64,000 nucleotides of DNA. Origin: Flavobacteriales bacterium. Its GTDB lineage: Bacteria; Bacteroidota; Bacteroidia; Flavobacteriales_F; PHOS-HE28. The notes under the pieces are model-generated. The model worked only from the letters and a program-made list of their open reading frames with translations, searched no databases and was not told the DNA's origin. How positions within the stretch are numbered: position 1 is the first letter of the stretch; the number at the start of each line of letters is the position of its first letter. Below are positions 42,216 to 50,240 of the stretch, piece after piece. The stretch lies in contig JADJLR010000003.1 in the NCBI GenBank assembly GCA_016710015.1, positions 124,001-188,000 of the forward strand, in the 5' to 3' direction. Position numbers and translations under genes: made by a program.

Positions 42216-42686
42216 TCAACGACCGACCACTTCGACCATGACCTTTTCCACTATGTCTGACGAATACCCTCTTCCCAAGAAATAGCGGAACACCTTCTGC
42301 CGCTTGATGCGCACATTGCTCTCCTTCTCTCTTTCCCAGCGTCTGGTCAGTAGCTTCAACAAGTTGGCCTTGTACTCTGTTTCCTCGATGCTTTTCAACC
42401 CCAGCGCGATGCACGGCGCACTTACCTGCTTGGCCTTCAACGCTGCCTCGATCTTACGCGCACCCCAACCCTTCTGCCTGAACTTACTCACGGCGAAGTG
42501 TTCCGCGAAACGCGCCTCGTTCAAGTAGCCTTCACCGATCAGTTGGCTGATGGTGGTCTCCACCTCTTGCTTATGTCCACCCCATTCGTAGAGCTTATCG
42601 CGCACCTCCTGTTGGGCACGCTCCTGCCGAGAGCAATAGGCGCGGGCCTTGGGAAGAAGTTCCGTCGGAGCGGAGCGGGCAGGCAT
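42216..42686 (-). CDS. recX: Regulatory protein RecX
   Basis: 156 residues from ATG 42686. Three tandem three-helix repeats: ARAYCSRQERAQQEVRDKLYEWG, LIGEGYLNEARFAEHFAVSKFRQKGWGARKIEAALK, and FRYFLGRGYSSDIVEKVM. RecX modulates RecA filaments. recA is not in the window. The frame upstream of 42686 is not protein-like. Confidence 0.9.
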   Translation of the reverse strand: MPARSAPTELLPKARAYCSRQERAQQEVRDKLYEWGGHKQEVETTISQLIGEGYLNEARFAEHFAVSKFRQKGWGARKIEAALKAKQVSAPCIALGLKSIEETEYKANLLKLLTRRWEREKESNVRIKRQKVFRYFLGRGYSSDIVEKVMVEVVGR

Positions 42687-42882
42687 GGTGCGAAGATGGG
42701 GAGAGCACCACGATCCACAAGACCTTTCGTACAAGTACGTATCATGATGAGAGGGTCTCGATACTTCCGATCCTCCGTCCGGTTTCTGTCTTACTCCGAG
42801 AAAAGCACTTGCTCGGTGGTGATCACTATTCAACAATGAGACCAGCACCACTCAGCGAATGACCCTGCGGCCTCGATCCCGC

Positions 42883-42890
42883 TACCTTTG
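42883..42890 (+). promoter_or_regulatory. -7 box of the SDR gene
   Basis: TACCTTTG, perfect TAnnTTTG match, eight bases before ATG 42899. Confidence 0.6.
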
Positions 42891-42898
42891 GTCACCTG

Positions 42899-43684
42899 AT
42901 GGAGAACGGAAAGAACGCACTGCATGCGCTGGTCTGCGGCGGCACACAAGGCATTGGAAAAGCGACCGCTTTCGCACTGGCGGAACAAGGAGTACGCATC
43001 ACCCTCTTGGCCCGCGATGAAGCGAAATTGCGCGCCGTATCAAAGGAACTCCCCCCCATCGACGGGGGCACGCATGACCATTTGGTAGCCGACCTGAGCG
43101 ACCCTACGGCTTTTGGACCCGTGATCAGTGAATTCGCAGCCCATGGCCCGATCGACATCTTGGTGAACAATACCGGTGGACCACCACCAGGGCCCGCACA
43201 CGAGGCGGACATCGCGACCTACGCAGCCGCATTCGCGCTGCACCTGCTGAGTTTCCAGACTTTGGTACGCGCCATCGTACCGGGCATGAAGGCACGCGGA
43301 CATGGCCGCATCATCAACGTGATCAGCACCAGCGTGAAGCAGCCCTTGTCCAACTTGGGTGTAAGCAATACCATTCGCGGTGCGGTCGCCAGTTGGGGCA
43401 AGACCTTGGCCAATGAACTCGGGCCATTCGGGATCACCGTGAACAATGTGCTGCCCGGTGCCACGGAGACCGAACGACTGCATGAGATCATCCGGAACAA
43501 AGCGAAGAAGACGCAGGTTTCGGAAGAAGTGGTGAAGGATGAGATGCTCAGCGAGATCCCGCTTCATCGATTCGCCCGTCCAGAGGAGATCGCTGCGGCC
43601 ATCGCCTTTTTGGCGGGGCCTTCAGGAGGCTACATCAACGGCATCAACCTACCGGTGGATGGTGGGCGCACGCGGTGTTTGTAG
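42899..43684 (+). CDS. Short-chain dehydrogenase/reductase family protein with altered catalytic motif
   Basis: 261 residues, Rossmann fold: cofactor motif GGTQGIGKATAFAL (TGxxxGxG variant), NNTGGPPPGP in place of NNAG, catalytic serine in NVISTSVKQP, and C-terminal PEEIAAAIAFLAGPSGGYINGINLPVDGG. The usual YxxxK is replaced by SNTIR (residues near 155), a known subfamily pattern in which the general acid must come from elsewhere or activity is changed. The substrate is unknown. Preceded by its own promoter box. Confidence 0.88.
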   Translation: MENGKNALHALVCGGTQGIGKATAFALAEQGVRITLLARDEAKLRAVSKELPPIDGGTHDHLVADLSDPTAFGPVISEFAAHGPIDILVNNTGGPPPGPAHEADIATYAAAFALHLLSFQTLVRAIVPGMKARGHGRIINVISTSVKQPLSNLGVSNTIRGAVASWGKTLANELGPFGITVNNVLPGATETERLHEIIRNKAKKTQVSEEVVKDEMLSEIPLHRFARPEEIAAAIAFLAGPSGGYINGINLPVDGGRTRCL

Positions 43685-43693
43685 GATGCACAG

Positions 43694-44416
43694 TTAGCCC
43701 ATTCGCAAACTGAGCGGGATCTGGTAGTGAACCGGAACAGGCACGCCACCTTGACTTCCCTGCACGAACCTCGGCATGGACCGAAGCACGCGCTCCACTT
43801 CTTGCACCACTTCGGGGTCCACTTTTGGCGCACACACGATACGGCCAACGCGACCATCGACCTCCACACGGAACGTGACGGTGGTACGTACATGGCCGCG
43901 CACGGACCTCGGCATGCGGAACTCGCGTTGCAAGTGAGCCTGTATCCGCTCTTCGGTACACGGGTCCACATGCTCTGGATCCTCACGGAAGCACCGTTCG
44001 AAATAGGGCTTCACACCCGCATTGGGAACGAACAGGGTCACCGTCGTGGTGGTTCCGGAACCGTTCGTTGGTGCAGGATAAGGGGTCGGAGCAGGATCCG
44101 GTGTTCCTGGACCGGGATCGGTCGTGGGATCGGTTGGAGGTTCGGTGCCCGGCTCAACAGCAGCAATGGGGTCGATCGCTGCAGTAGACTTCTTCGCCGC
44201 GCGTTTCCCCGTGTTCGGCTTCTCCGAACGGATCACGAATACGGGCTCTGGCCAGTCCTCTTCATGTGATAGGTCCGGCAGCCGTTCCACCACCAACTCA
44301 GGGGTGCGCCACTCGAAGGCCACCAAGGTGAACGATGCCGCTACGATGGCACCCAAGAAGAATCGTTGTCCGGTGGCCGCTTGGGCAGTGCGCCAGGCAT
44401 GTTCCTTGTTCTGCAT
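43694..44416 (-). CDS. TonB-like energy transducer
   Basis: 240 residues: an N-terminal membrane helix (FFLGAIVAASFTLVAF), a Pro/Thr/Asp-rich periplasm-spanning linker (about 75-125, with TDPTTDPGPGTPDPAPTP), and a C-terminal TonB-type domain (VRTTVTFRVEVDGRVGRIVCAP, then EVVQEVERVLRSMPRF). Such proteins couple the proton-motive force to outer-membrane receptors; ExbB/ExbD are not in the window. 37 bases downstream of the response regulator gene. Confidence 0.85.
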   Translation of the reverse strand: MQNKEHAWRTAQAATGQRFFLGAIVAASFTLVAFEWRTPELVVERLPDLSHEEDWPEPVFVIRSEKPNTGKRAAKKSTAAIDPIAAVEPGTEPPTDPTTDPGPGTPDPAPTPYPAPTNGSGTTTTVTLFVPNAGVKPYFERCFREDPEHVDPCTEERIQAHLQREFRMPRSVRGHVRTTVTFRVEVDGRVGRIVCAPKVDPEVVQEVERVLRSMPRFVQGSQGGVPVPVHYQIPLSLRMG

Positions 44417-44453
44417 GATCGGGTTTTATCATAGAACACCGATCCGGGCCGGA

Positions 44454-45167
44454 TCATTGTGGACCCTCCGGTACTTCCGCGACCAAGCGGAAGCCCTTGC
44501 CATGCACGTTGATGATCTCCACCGCAGGGTCCTCACGCAAGTACTTCCTCAGTTTGGCGATGTACACATCCATGCTGCGGCCATTGAAATAGCTGTCATT
44601 GCCCCACACCGTGTTCAACGCCACGCTGCGCTCCAACACCTCGTTGCTGTGTGCGCACAACAACCGCAACAACTCCGATTCCTTGGTCGTGAGTTTGCGT
44701 TCACCGACCGGTGTATGCAGCACCTGTTTGCGGTGATCGAACTTGGAGTCACCGAACAGGTACTCCTCCGGTTCCACAGGCCGGGGTTCTACACCGTTCG
44801 CTCTGCGCAGCACGGCGGAGATCCGCAACAGCAACTCCTCCATCACGAAGGGCTTGGTCATGTAATCGTCCGCACCACTTTGGAAACCGCTGATGGTGTC
44901 CTGTTTCATGCTCTTGGCGGTCAGGAAGATGATGGGCGTGGTGCTATCCTTCTGCCGGATCTCCTGCGCCATGGTGAAGCCATCCTTCACGGGCATCATC
45001 ACATCCAGGATCAGCAGGTCATATCCGCCTTTCGCGTAGGCCTCCATGCCCTGTTGCCCATCGACGCGCAGGTCTGCTTGGTAGCCTTTGGCACGCAGGT
45101 ATTCCAGCAACAGATTACCGAGGTTGTTGTCGTCTTCGACCAATAGCAGCTTCAGTGGTTCGGACAT
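44454..45167 (-). CDS. OmpR-family response regulator
   Basis: 237 residues. Receiver domain with acidic pocket LLVEDDNN, phospho-acceptor aspartate in YDLLILDVMMPVKDG, T in IIFLTAK and K in DYMTKPF; then a winged-helix DNA-binding domain (LTTKESELLRLLCAHSNEVLERSVALNTVWGND ... RSMDVYIAKLRKYL). Encoded downstream of, and overlapping by 53 bases, its sensor kinase. ATG 45167 is the normal start. Confidence 0.93.
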   Translation of the reverse strand: MSEPLKLLLVEDDNNLGNLLLEYLRAKGYQADLRVDGQQGMEAYAKGGYDLLILDVMMPVKDGFTMAQEIRQKDSTTPIIFLTAKSMKQDTISGFQSGADDYMTKPFVMEELLLRISAVLRRANGVEPRPVEPEEYLFGDSKFDHRKQVLHTPVGERKLTTKESELLRLLCAHSNEVLERSVALNTVWGNDSYFNGRSMDVYIAKLRKYLREDPAVEIINVHGKGFRLVAEVPEGPQ

Positions 45168-46650
45168 GTTCGAATGGAATGAATATACGGAACGTGCTCC
45201 CACGACCGGGCACACTGTCCAGTTCGATGCGACCTTCGTGACGATCCACCACCGTGCGCACGTAGCTCAGGCCAAGGCCAAAGCCCTTTGCATTGTGGAT
45301 ATTACCGGTAGGAACGCGGTACAAGCGTTCGAAGACCTTGCGCTGTTCCGAGGGTGCGATACCGATCCCGTTGTCGGATACGCTCACGGTCACCCCTTCG
45401 TTGTTGCTGGTGGTGGCAATGCGGATGCGGGGTTCCTGCTCCGCGTACTTCACCGCGTTATCGATCAGGTTGTAGAAGAGGTTGGTGAGGTGGATCCGAT
45501 CACCACTGACCCGATATATCTCGGCCTTCAGGTCCAGATCGATACGGCCATTGCGACGCGAAACCTGGATGTTGCTGCTGCGCACCACGTCCTGTAGCAG
45601 TGCATGTACATCGAGGTCCACGTGCTTGATCACCATTTGTCCGCTTTCCATCACGGCACTCTGCAACACATTCTCCACCAAGGAACCCAAGCGCTTGTTC
45701 TCGTCGCGGATCATGCCCACGAAGGTGCGCACCTGTTCTTCTGTTTTGGGCATGGACGGATCGGAGAGCGCTTCACACGCCAGGCCGATGGTGCTGATGG
45801 GCGTCTTCAGCTCGTGTGTGAGGTTGTTCACCAGATCATTGCGGATCTCGCTGATCCGCTTTTGCCGGAAGATGGTGCGGATGGTGAATGCGAAGGCCAT
45901 GCCGATGATGACCATGAACACGGCACTGATCAGCAGCAACGGCAACATGCCCTGCCAAAGCACCCGTCGTTGTCCGGGTACATCCACATGCAAGAAGTAG
46001 GACGGACCGGCGAGGTCGTGGCGGAAGAGTTTCTCCCGGAAAGGGGCTTCCGCGACCAGTGCTTGATCCGGCCAAGCCTTGCCGTTCAATATCATGGGAT
46101 GGCCATACCCATCGAACACCCCGTAGTGGAGCGGGCCTTGAATGCCGTTGGCCTTGAACTCCTCCATGAGCAACGAATCCAACACCCCGGGATCGATCCG
46201 TTCCTGGATATCGCGGACCAGTTCACTGGCGAGGATCCCACGGACCAGATCGGTGATCAAGGCTTCATGGTCCTCTTCTTCCTGCGGGTCCCAAGTGCGC
46301 TCCAAGCCATCCGCGACCGGCGGGTACGGCGGTGTGGTCGGGACCATCGGATCCGGATCCTCGTGCATCATCATGTGCTCGTGTACATCCTGCTGCCCAG
46401 ATCGAGCTCGCCGTGTGGCATCCAGCTTTCCTAACAAACGTCGCCCTGCACCATGGCGCTTCAAGACGTGCATGCGCTCCAACTGCTCCAGCCGGTCGCT
46501 CACGGCGAATAGGGCATTGTCCACGCTGCGCTGGAACTGCACCTCGCGCAGGTCCATGGTATCCCGCATCCATTTCACCTGGATGCCCATGAGCCCGAGC
46601 AACGCGATGCTGATAGCGATCAACCAACCTGTGATCCAACGTTTGTCCAC
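45115..46650 (-). CDS. Two-component sensor histidine kinase
   Basis: 511 residues: TM1 (ITGWLIAISIALLGLMGIQV), a periplasmic sensor region of about 210 residues with a Met/His-rich stretch (HEHMMMHEDPDPM, residues 90-102), TM2 (MLPLLLISAVFMVIIGMAFAFTI), HisKA with NLTHELKTPIS, and a HATPase domain (NLIDNAVKYAEQE, DNGIGIAPSEQ, GFGLGLSYV). The Met/His run in the sensor could bind copper or another metal, an inference. First gene of the operon; candidate operator repeats lie 40-75 bases upstream. Confidence 0.92.
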   Translation of the reverse strand: MDKRWITGWLIAISIALLGLMGIQVKWMRDTMDLREVQFQRSVDNALFAVSDRLEQLERMHVLKRHGAGRRLLGKLDATRRARSGQQDVHEHMMMHEDPDPMVPTTPPYPPVADGLERTWDPQEEEDHEALITDLVRGILASELVRDIQERIDPGVLDSLLMEEFKANGIQGPLHYGVFDGYGHPMILNGKAWPDQALVAEAPFREKLFRHDLAGPSYFLHVDVPGQRRVLWQGMLPLLLISAVFMVIIGMAFAFTIRTIFRQKRISEIRNDLVNNLTHELKTPISTIGLACEALSDPSMPKTEEQVRTFVGMIRDENKRLGSLVENVLQSAVMESGQMVIKHVDLDVHALLQDVVRSSNIQVSRRNGRIDLDLKAEIYRVSGDRIHLTNLFYNLIDNAVKYAEQEPRIRIATTSNNEGVTVSVSDNGIGIAPSEQRKVFERLYRVPTGNIHNAKGFGLGLSYVRTVVDRHEGRIELDSVPGRGSTFRIFIPFEHVRTTEAAIGRRRQQPR

Positions 46651-46689
46651 GGTTCGAAGCTATTGGCAGGCCATGCGATGCAGTACACG

Positions 46690-46725
46690 TTAACGCTCTT
46701 TAACGTTCGTTCGCAGAACCTTAAC
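46690..46725. promoter_or_regulatory. TTAAC direct repeats upstream of the two-component operon (candidate response-regulator operator)
   Basis: TTAAC at 46690, 46700 and 46721, i.e. spaced by 10 and 21 bases (one and two helical turns). Tandem half-sites on one helix face are the usual target of OmpR-type regulators; here they lie 40-75 bases before the kinase ATG. Confidence 0.5.
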
Positions 46726-46759
46726 AGACCTCCCTTCGGCGGTACCACACCTTTGCACC

Positions 46760-46782
46760 GCGACCCCGGAACAACGGGTCGC
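46760..46782. other. Hairpin 1 of the 46651-47210 gap
   Basis: GCGACCC (46760-46766) and GGGTCGC (46776-46782), exact complements, nine-base loop, followed by AAAA. Confidence 0.5.
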
Positions 46783-46845
46783 AAAAGGAGGAAAAAGGCT
46801 TGTTCGCGGACTTTGGGTTTTGGTTCCGCAACAGGACAACAAGGG

Positions 46846-46881
46846 GTCGAAAGGCTTTCACGTAAGTGGAGGCCTTTCGAC
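46846..46881. other. Stable hairpin with GNRA-type loop, orphan structured element
   Basis: Ten-base perfect stem GTCGAAAGGC (46846-46855) / GCCTTTCGAC (46872-46881), one mismatch, then a five-pair inner stem (one wobble) closed by GTAA, a GNRA tetraloop. No T-tract. It may be part of a small RNA or a repeat element. Confidence 0.5.
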
Positions 46882-47210
46882 ATTCATGGCCTTGTTCGGG
46901 CTGTGATCGAGATCGCACCATGTAGGGTCCTCCACTTGGACTTGTATAGGAGTAAAGTCGGAGGCATGCGACCGTGTCGCCTCACACATTGTGGGCATTT
47001 CCGGCTGGCTTGGTGGTGCGCGGTTGAGGATCATGCGCAGCGAACTCGACAATGTGATGGCAGTCCCGTGACCCATCCTGAAATGGGTTTACGCAGAACC
47101 GCAACCCTATGAAAGGGAAGTTCAAGCATAACAGGAACAGGAAACTCTTTTGAAGCTCCGTAGGGTCTAGCACTCCGCTCTTGAACGCCTCGTGCCTATT
47201 GGCTCTCTGC

Positions 47211-47555
47211 TTAAACAAGCGCCTTCATCTCCTCCTCGTAGATCTCCAGCACGAAGTCCAGTGCATGCAAGCGGGCTTCGTCCAGATCGGTGAACCAGCG
47301 CTCGCCGACGAACACCGGATGCCCCTTGATCTTCACGACGAGGTCGTAGCCGATGGGGCCATCGGTCGCAGGTGCGTCCTCGTCGAAGATCATCGCGCTG
47401 CGGATCACGAAATCCTTCTTGCTCAAGAAGGTCACCAGGTCTGTGGCGACATCCTCCTTGTCGGGCTTCCAGTACTTCGATAGGCGAAAACGTTCTGCGG
47501 AAAGGGGGAATCGCTCGCGCAGCTGATCGAAGGAAAGGGTGAAGGAAGTGCTCAC
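47211..47555 (-). CDS. Uncharacterised small soluble protein
   Basis: 114 residues, mixed alpha/beta, no signal or membrane helix. Stretches such as LSKYWKPDKEDVATDLVTFLSKKDFVIRSAMIF and GYDLVVKIKGHPVFVGERWFTDLDEARLHALDFVLEIYEEEM suggest a compact globular fold. I recognise no family. It is transcribed in the same direction as, and 66 bases after, the RNase E/G gene. Confidence 0.6.
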   Translation of the reverse strand: MSTSFTLSFDQLRERFPLSAERFRLSKYWKPDKEDVATDLVTFLSKKDFVIRSAMIFDEDAPATDGPIGYDLVVKIKGHPVFVGERWFTDLDEARLHALDFVLEIYEEEMKALV

Positions 47556-47621
47556 AGCGATGCGTTCATGATCCCATCAAACCCAAGCAGAATGGGTCGG
47601 CACTAGTTGAAGTCGACCCCT

Positions 47622-49172
47622 CTACAACGGGATCTCGTTCCCCTCGCCGTCCTGCACGGTGAAGTCGAGGTATTGGTGGGAGCCTTCGCCCTTCACCTTC
47701 ACCCATTTCTTCCAGCGCCACCACCACTTCTGCTGGATGCTCGGTAGGCCCTTGGTGAAATAGGCGGCGAGGAAAGGATGCACGCTGAGTGTGAGGCCAC
47801 TCATCTGCCTTTCGCCGTGGAAGTAATTGAGGGCGTTCTCGATCTGGTCCACGATCAGGACCGGAGCTTCGACTTCCCCGGTGCCATTGCACGTGGGGCA
47901 GCTCTCGCTGGTGTCGATCTCCGTTTCCGGACGTACGCGCTGTCGGGTGAGTTCGATCACACCGAACCGACTTGGCGCAAGCACGTTGTGTTTGGCCTTA
48001 TCGTCGGCCATGGCATCTTTCAATGCCCGGTGCAGTGTGCGCCTATTCTCGGCTTCGTACAGGTCGATGAAGTCGATACAGATGATGCCTCCCATATCAC
48101 GCAGGCGCAACAGGCGAGCGATCTCGATAGCGGCTTCCACGTTGATGTCCAGTGCGTTCTTCTCCTGGGCCTGATTGCCCCCTTTCCGGCTGCCACTGTT
48201 CACATCGATGACGTGCATGGCCTCCGTTTTCTCAACGATGAGATAAGCACCACTGGTGAGCATGACCTGCTTACCGAAGGCCTGCTTGATCTGCCTGTTG
48301 ATCCCGAAGTTGTCGAAGATGTCCAGCTTGCCTTTGTAGTGCTTGACGATGTCCTTCTTCTCTGGGGCGGTCTTTTCCAAGGTCTGGTAGATCTCCTCGG
48401 CGAGGAGCTCATCGTCCACATGGATGCTGGTGAAATTCTTGTTGAGCACATCGCGCAGCACGGCACTGGTGCGGTCGATCTCCCCAAGGACCTTCTTCGG
48501 TGCTTGTGCATTACGCAGGTTGCGGAACATGGTGTCCCACCGACCCATCAAGGTCTTCAGATCGGCCTCGAGGTCCTCGGTGCGTTTGCCTTCGGCATTG
48601 GTGCGGATGATGATCCCAAAACCCTTCGGCTTGATGGCGTTCATCAGATCCTTGAGGCGCCTGCGTTCCACCTCGTCGGTGATGCGTGCGGAGATGCTGG
48701 TCTTGTTGATGAAGGGCACCAGCACCATGTAACGTCCAGCCAAGGTGACCTCGGCCGTGAGGCGCGGCCCCTTGGTGCTGATGGGTTCCTTGGCGATCTG
48801 TACCAGGATGCTTTGACTTGCGCTGAGCACGTCGGCGAGTTTCCCTTCTTTGGGAATGTCGGTGTCCAACTTCCAACTCTCCAGAAGGCTGGAGTTAACG
48901 GTACCACTAACGGCACCCTTAGCGAACTTGTACGCGTTCCGGTATTGCGGACCGAGGTCGAAATAGTGCAGGAAGGCATCCTTCTCGTGCCCCACGTCCA
49001 CGAATGCAGCATTGAGGCCCGGGGCCACTTTGCGCACTTTGGCGAGGTATACATCGCCCACGGAGAATCCGCGCTCGGTTCGCTCCCGGTGCAGTTCAGC
49101 AAGCACCTTGTCCTTCATGAGGGCAAGTGCTACTTCACCGTTACTGGAACGGATGATGAGATCGATGTTCAC
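47622..49172 (-). CDS. rng: Ribonuclease E/G family endoribonuclease
   Basis: 516 residues, RNase G-like length. S1 domain (GDVYLAKVRKVAPGLNAAFVDVG), the 5'-sensor and DNase-I-like catalytic region with HVIDVNSGSRKGG and GGIICIDFIDLYEAENR (metal-binding aspartates), and the zinc-link CPTCNGTG. Cleaves single-stranded RNA in mRNA decay and rRNA maturation. An extra segment after the zinc link (residues 440-516) includes WWWRWKKW. It follows the small ribosome-associated gene and TPR/HU genes in a common Bacteroidota order. Confidence 0.94.
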   Translation of the reverse strand: MNIDLIIRSSNGEVALALMKDKVLAELHRERTERGFSVGDVYLAKVRKVAPGLNAAFVDVGHEKDAFLHYFDLGPQYRNAYKFAKGAVSGTVNSSLLESWKLDTDIPKEGKLADVLSASQSILVQIAKEPISTKGPRLTAEVTLAGRYMVLVPFINKTSISARITDEVERRRLKDLMNAIKPKGFGIIIRTNAEGKRTEDLEADLKTLMGRWDTMFRNLRNAQAPKKVLGEIDRTSAVLRDVLNKNFTSIHVDDELLAEEIYQTLEKTAPEKKDIVKHYKGKLDIFDNFGINRQIKQAFGKQVMLTSGAYLIVEKTEAMHVIDVNSGSRKGGNQAQEKNALDINVEAAIEIARLLRLRDMGGIICIDFIDLYEAENRRTLHRALKDAMADDKAKHNVLAPSRFGVIELTRQRVRPETEIDTSESCPTCNGTGEVEAPVLIVDQIENALNYFHGERQMSGLTLSVHPFLAAYFTKGLPSIQQKWWWRWKKWVKVKGEGSHQYLDFTVQDGEGNEIPL

Positions 49173-49282
49173 GCTCGAATGTGGGATATGGAAGGTCGGT
49201 ACCGGAAACCGGCACCCTGTGAACAGGCCACAGGCCTAGGGATCAACTCCCTAGGCCTACGCTGTCGCACGATCCAAAGAAC

Positions 49283-49378
49283 CTAGCGGTTCTTCTTCTT
49301 GTGGCGATTCTTCCGCAAGCGCTTCTTGCGCTTGTGCGTGGCCATCTTGTGACGCTTCCTTTTCTTACCGCAGGGCAT
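49283..49378 (-). CDS. 31-residue basic ribosome-associated protein (bS22/mS38, AURKAIP1/COX24-domain type)
   Basis: Too short for usual gene finders: ATG 49378, stop at 49283, 31 residues, of which about two thirds are Lys, Arg or His, starting MPCGKKRKRHKMATHKRKK and ending in a KKKNR tail. The pattern GKKRxRHKxATHKRKKRxRKNRHKKK is that of the bacterial AURKAIP1/COX24-domain proteins, related to small-subunit proteins bS22 and mS38. It has a real Shine-Dalgarno sequence (AAGGAG, five bases before ATG), unusual in this window, and lies between a TPR gene and RNase E/G. Confidence 0.85.
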   Translation of the reverse strand: MPCGKKRKRHKMATHKRKKRLRKNRHKKKNR

Positions 49379-49387
49379 GTTGCTCCT

Positions 49388-49876
49388 TTATTTAACGTTC
49401 TCCAATTCGAGCAGGAACCGATCCACGCCGTTAAGCATGGCCGTATCCTGCGTCAGTGTCTTATACTTCTTCAAACTCGCGATCGCTTGGGCATTGCTGT
49501 CCAATGTCGCGTAGGTGCGCCCCAAGTAGAACCAAGCATCGGGAAAATTCACCGAGTCCAAGTCCAGCACTTTTTGGAAGCGTTCGAGGGCTTTCGGGTA
49601 TTGACCACTCTGGATCGAGAAGAGTCCGAGGTTCCAATGTGCTTCCACATTGTTCGGTTCATCCTCGAGGATCTCGCGCAGCATCATGATGCCACGCATG
49701 GGGTCTTGACCGTTCACCAAGGCGACCGCTTCGGCCGTTCGGGCCTTTGCGGGATCCATGGCCGAGACCTTGACCGCTTCCTTCCCGGCAGGTGTCCGGG
49801 GCGCTAAGAACAAAAGAACGATCACCACCAACGCACCGAGAAGGGCAAGCAACTGCGGCTTCTTGAAGCCTGCCAT
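49388..49876 (-). CDS. Membrane-anchored TPR protein
   Basis: 162 residues: one N-terminal membrane helix (QLLALLGALVVIVLLFLA) then about three tetratricopeptide repeats (NNVEAHWNLGLFSIQSGQYPKALERFQKVLDLD; PDAWFYLGRTYATLDSNAQAIASLKKY). Probably an adaptor for protein complexes at the inner membrane. Three bases after the HU gene, nine before the bS22-like gene, so all three are one transcript. Confidence 0.85.
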   Translation of the reverse strand: MAGFKKPQLLALLGALVVIVLLFLAPRTPAGKEAVKVSAMDPAKARTAEAVALVNGQDPMRGIMMLREILEDEPNNVEAHWNLGLFSIQSGQYPKALERFQKVLDLDSVNFPDAWFYLGRTYATLDSNAQAIASLKKYKTLTQDTAMLNGVDRFLLELENVK

Positions 49877-49879
49877 TGC

Positions 49880-50170
49880 TTACTGGCTCACAGGACGGTT
49901 CTTCACCTTGTCGACGAAGGTGTCGGCCGGTTTGAACGCCGGCACATCGTGCGCCGGAATGATGATGGTGGTGTTGCGGGCGAGGATCCTTCCGGTCTTC
50001 TGTGCCCTACGCTTCACCACGAAGCTCCCGAACCCACGCAGGTGGACGTTCTCGCCTTTTTCAAGGCTGCCTTTCACTTCTTCCATGAATGCCTCCACCG
50101 TTGCCAACACCACTTGGCGTTCGACACCGGTTCTTTTGGAGATGATGGCGACCAATTCTGCCTTCGTCAT
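49880..50170 (-). CDS. HU-family DNA-binding protein
   Basis: 96 residues: helical base (MTKAELVAIISKRTGVERQVVLATVEAFMEEV), GFGSFVVKRRAQKTGRILARNT beta arm with the conserved basic residues and IIIPAHDVPAFKPAD instead of the usual PA-x-x-VP-x-FK-x-G, i.e. IPAHDVPAFKPAD. Bends and compacts DNA. A perfect TATCTTTG box precedes it, 23 bases before ATG. Confidence 0.93.
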   Translation of the reverse strand: MTKAELVAIISKRTGVERQVVLATVEAFMEEVKGSLEKGENVHLRGFGSFVVKRRAQKTGRILARNTTIIIPAHDVPAFKPADTFVDKVKNRPVSQ

Positions 50171-50193
50171 AACCCTGCTTCGGTTTGGGGCCG

Positions 50194-50201
50194 CAAAGAT
50201 A
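50194..50201 (-). promoter_or_regulatory. -7 box of the HU gene
   Basis: TATCTTTG on the minus strand; perfect TAnnTTTG match, 23 bases before ATG 50170. Confidence 0.6.
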
Positions 50202-50225
50202 GCCGGAAAGGTGGATCACGCAACC

Positions 50226-50233
50226 GATCTTTG
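50226..50233 (+). promoter_or_regulatory. Probable -7 box of mutY
   Basis: GATCTTTG (first base differs from TAnnTTTG), seven bases before ATG 50241. Confidence 0.4.
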
Positions 50234-50240
50234 CGCCTGT

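Larger units (their letters stand above)
46651..47210. other. 560-base gap with operator-like repeats and two hairpins
   Basis: No supported gene. It contains the TTAAC repeats near the kinase start, a GCGACCC/GGGTCGC hairpin and a longer hairpin with a GTAA loop (see those entries). Reading frames across it show no family features or codon bias. No tRNA-like cloverleaf is seen. Confidence 0.6.

Noticed and set aside
41068..42414. A longer N-terminus for RF2.
   Set aside because: The extra segment precedes the promoter box and has no homology; the ATG at 42165 gives a normal RF2.
46663..47112. A 149-residue frame in the 560-base gap.
   Set aside because: It overlaps the kinase start region and hairpins, has no family features, and its residue composition is that of a random frame.
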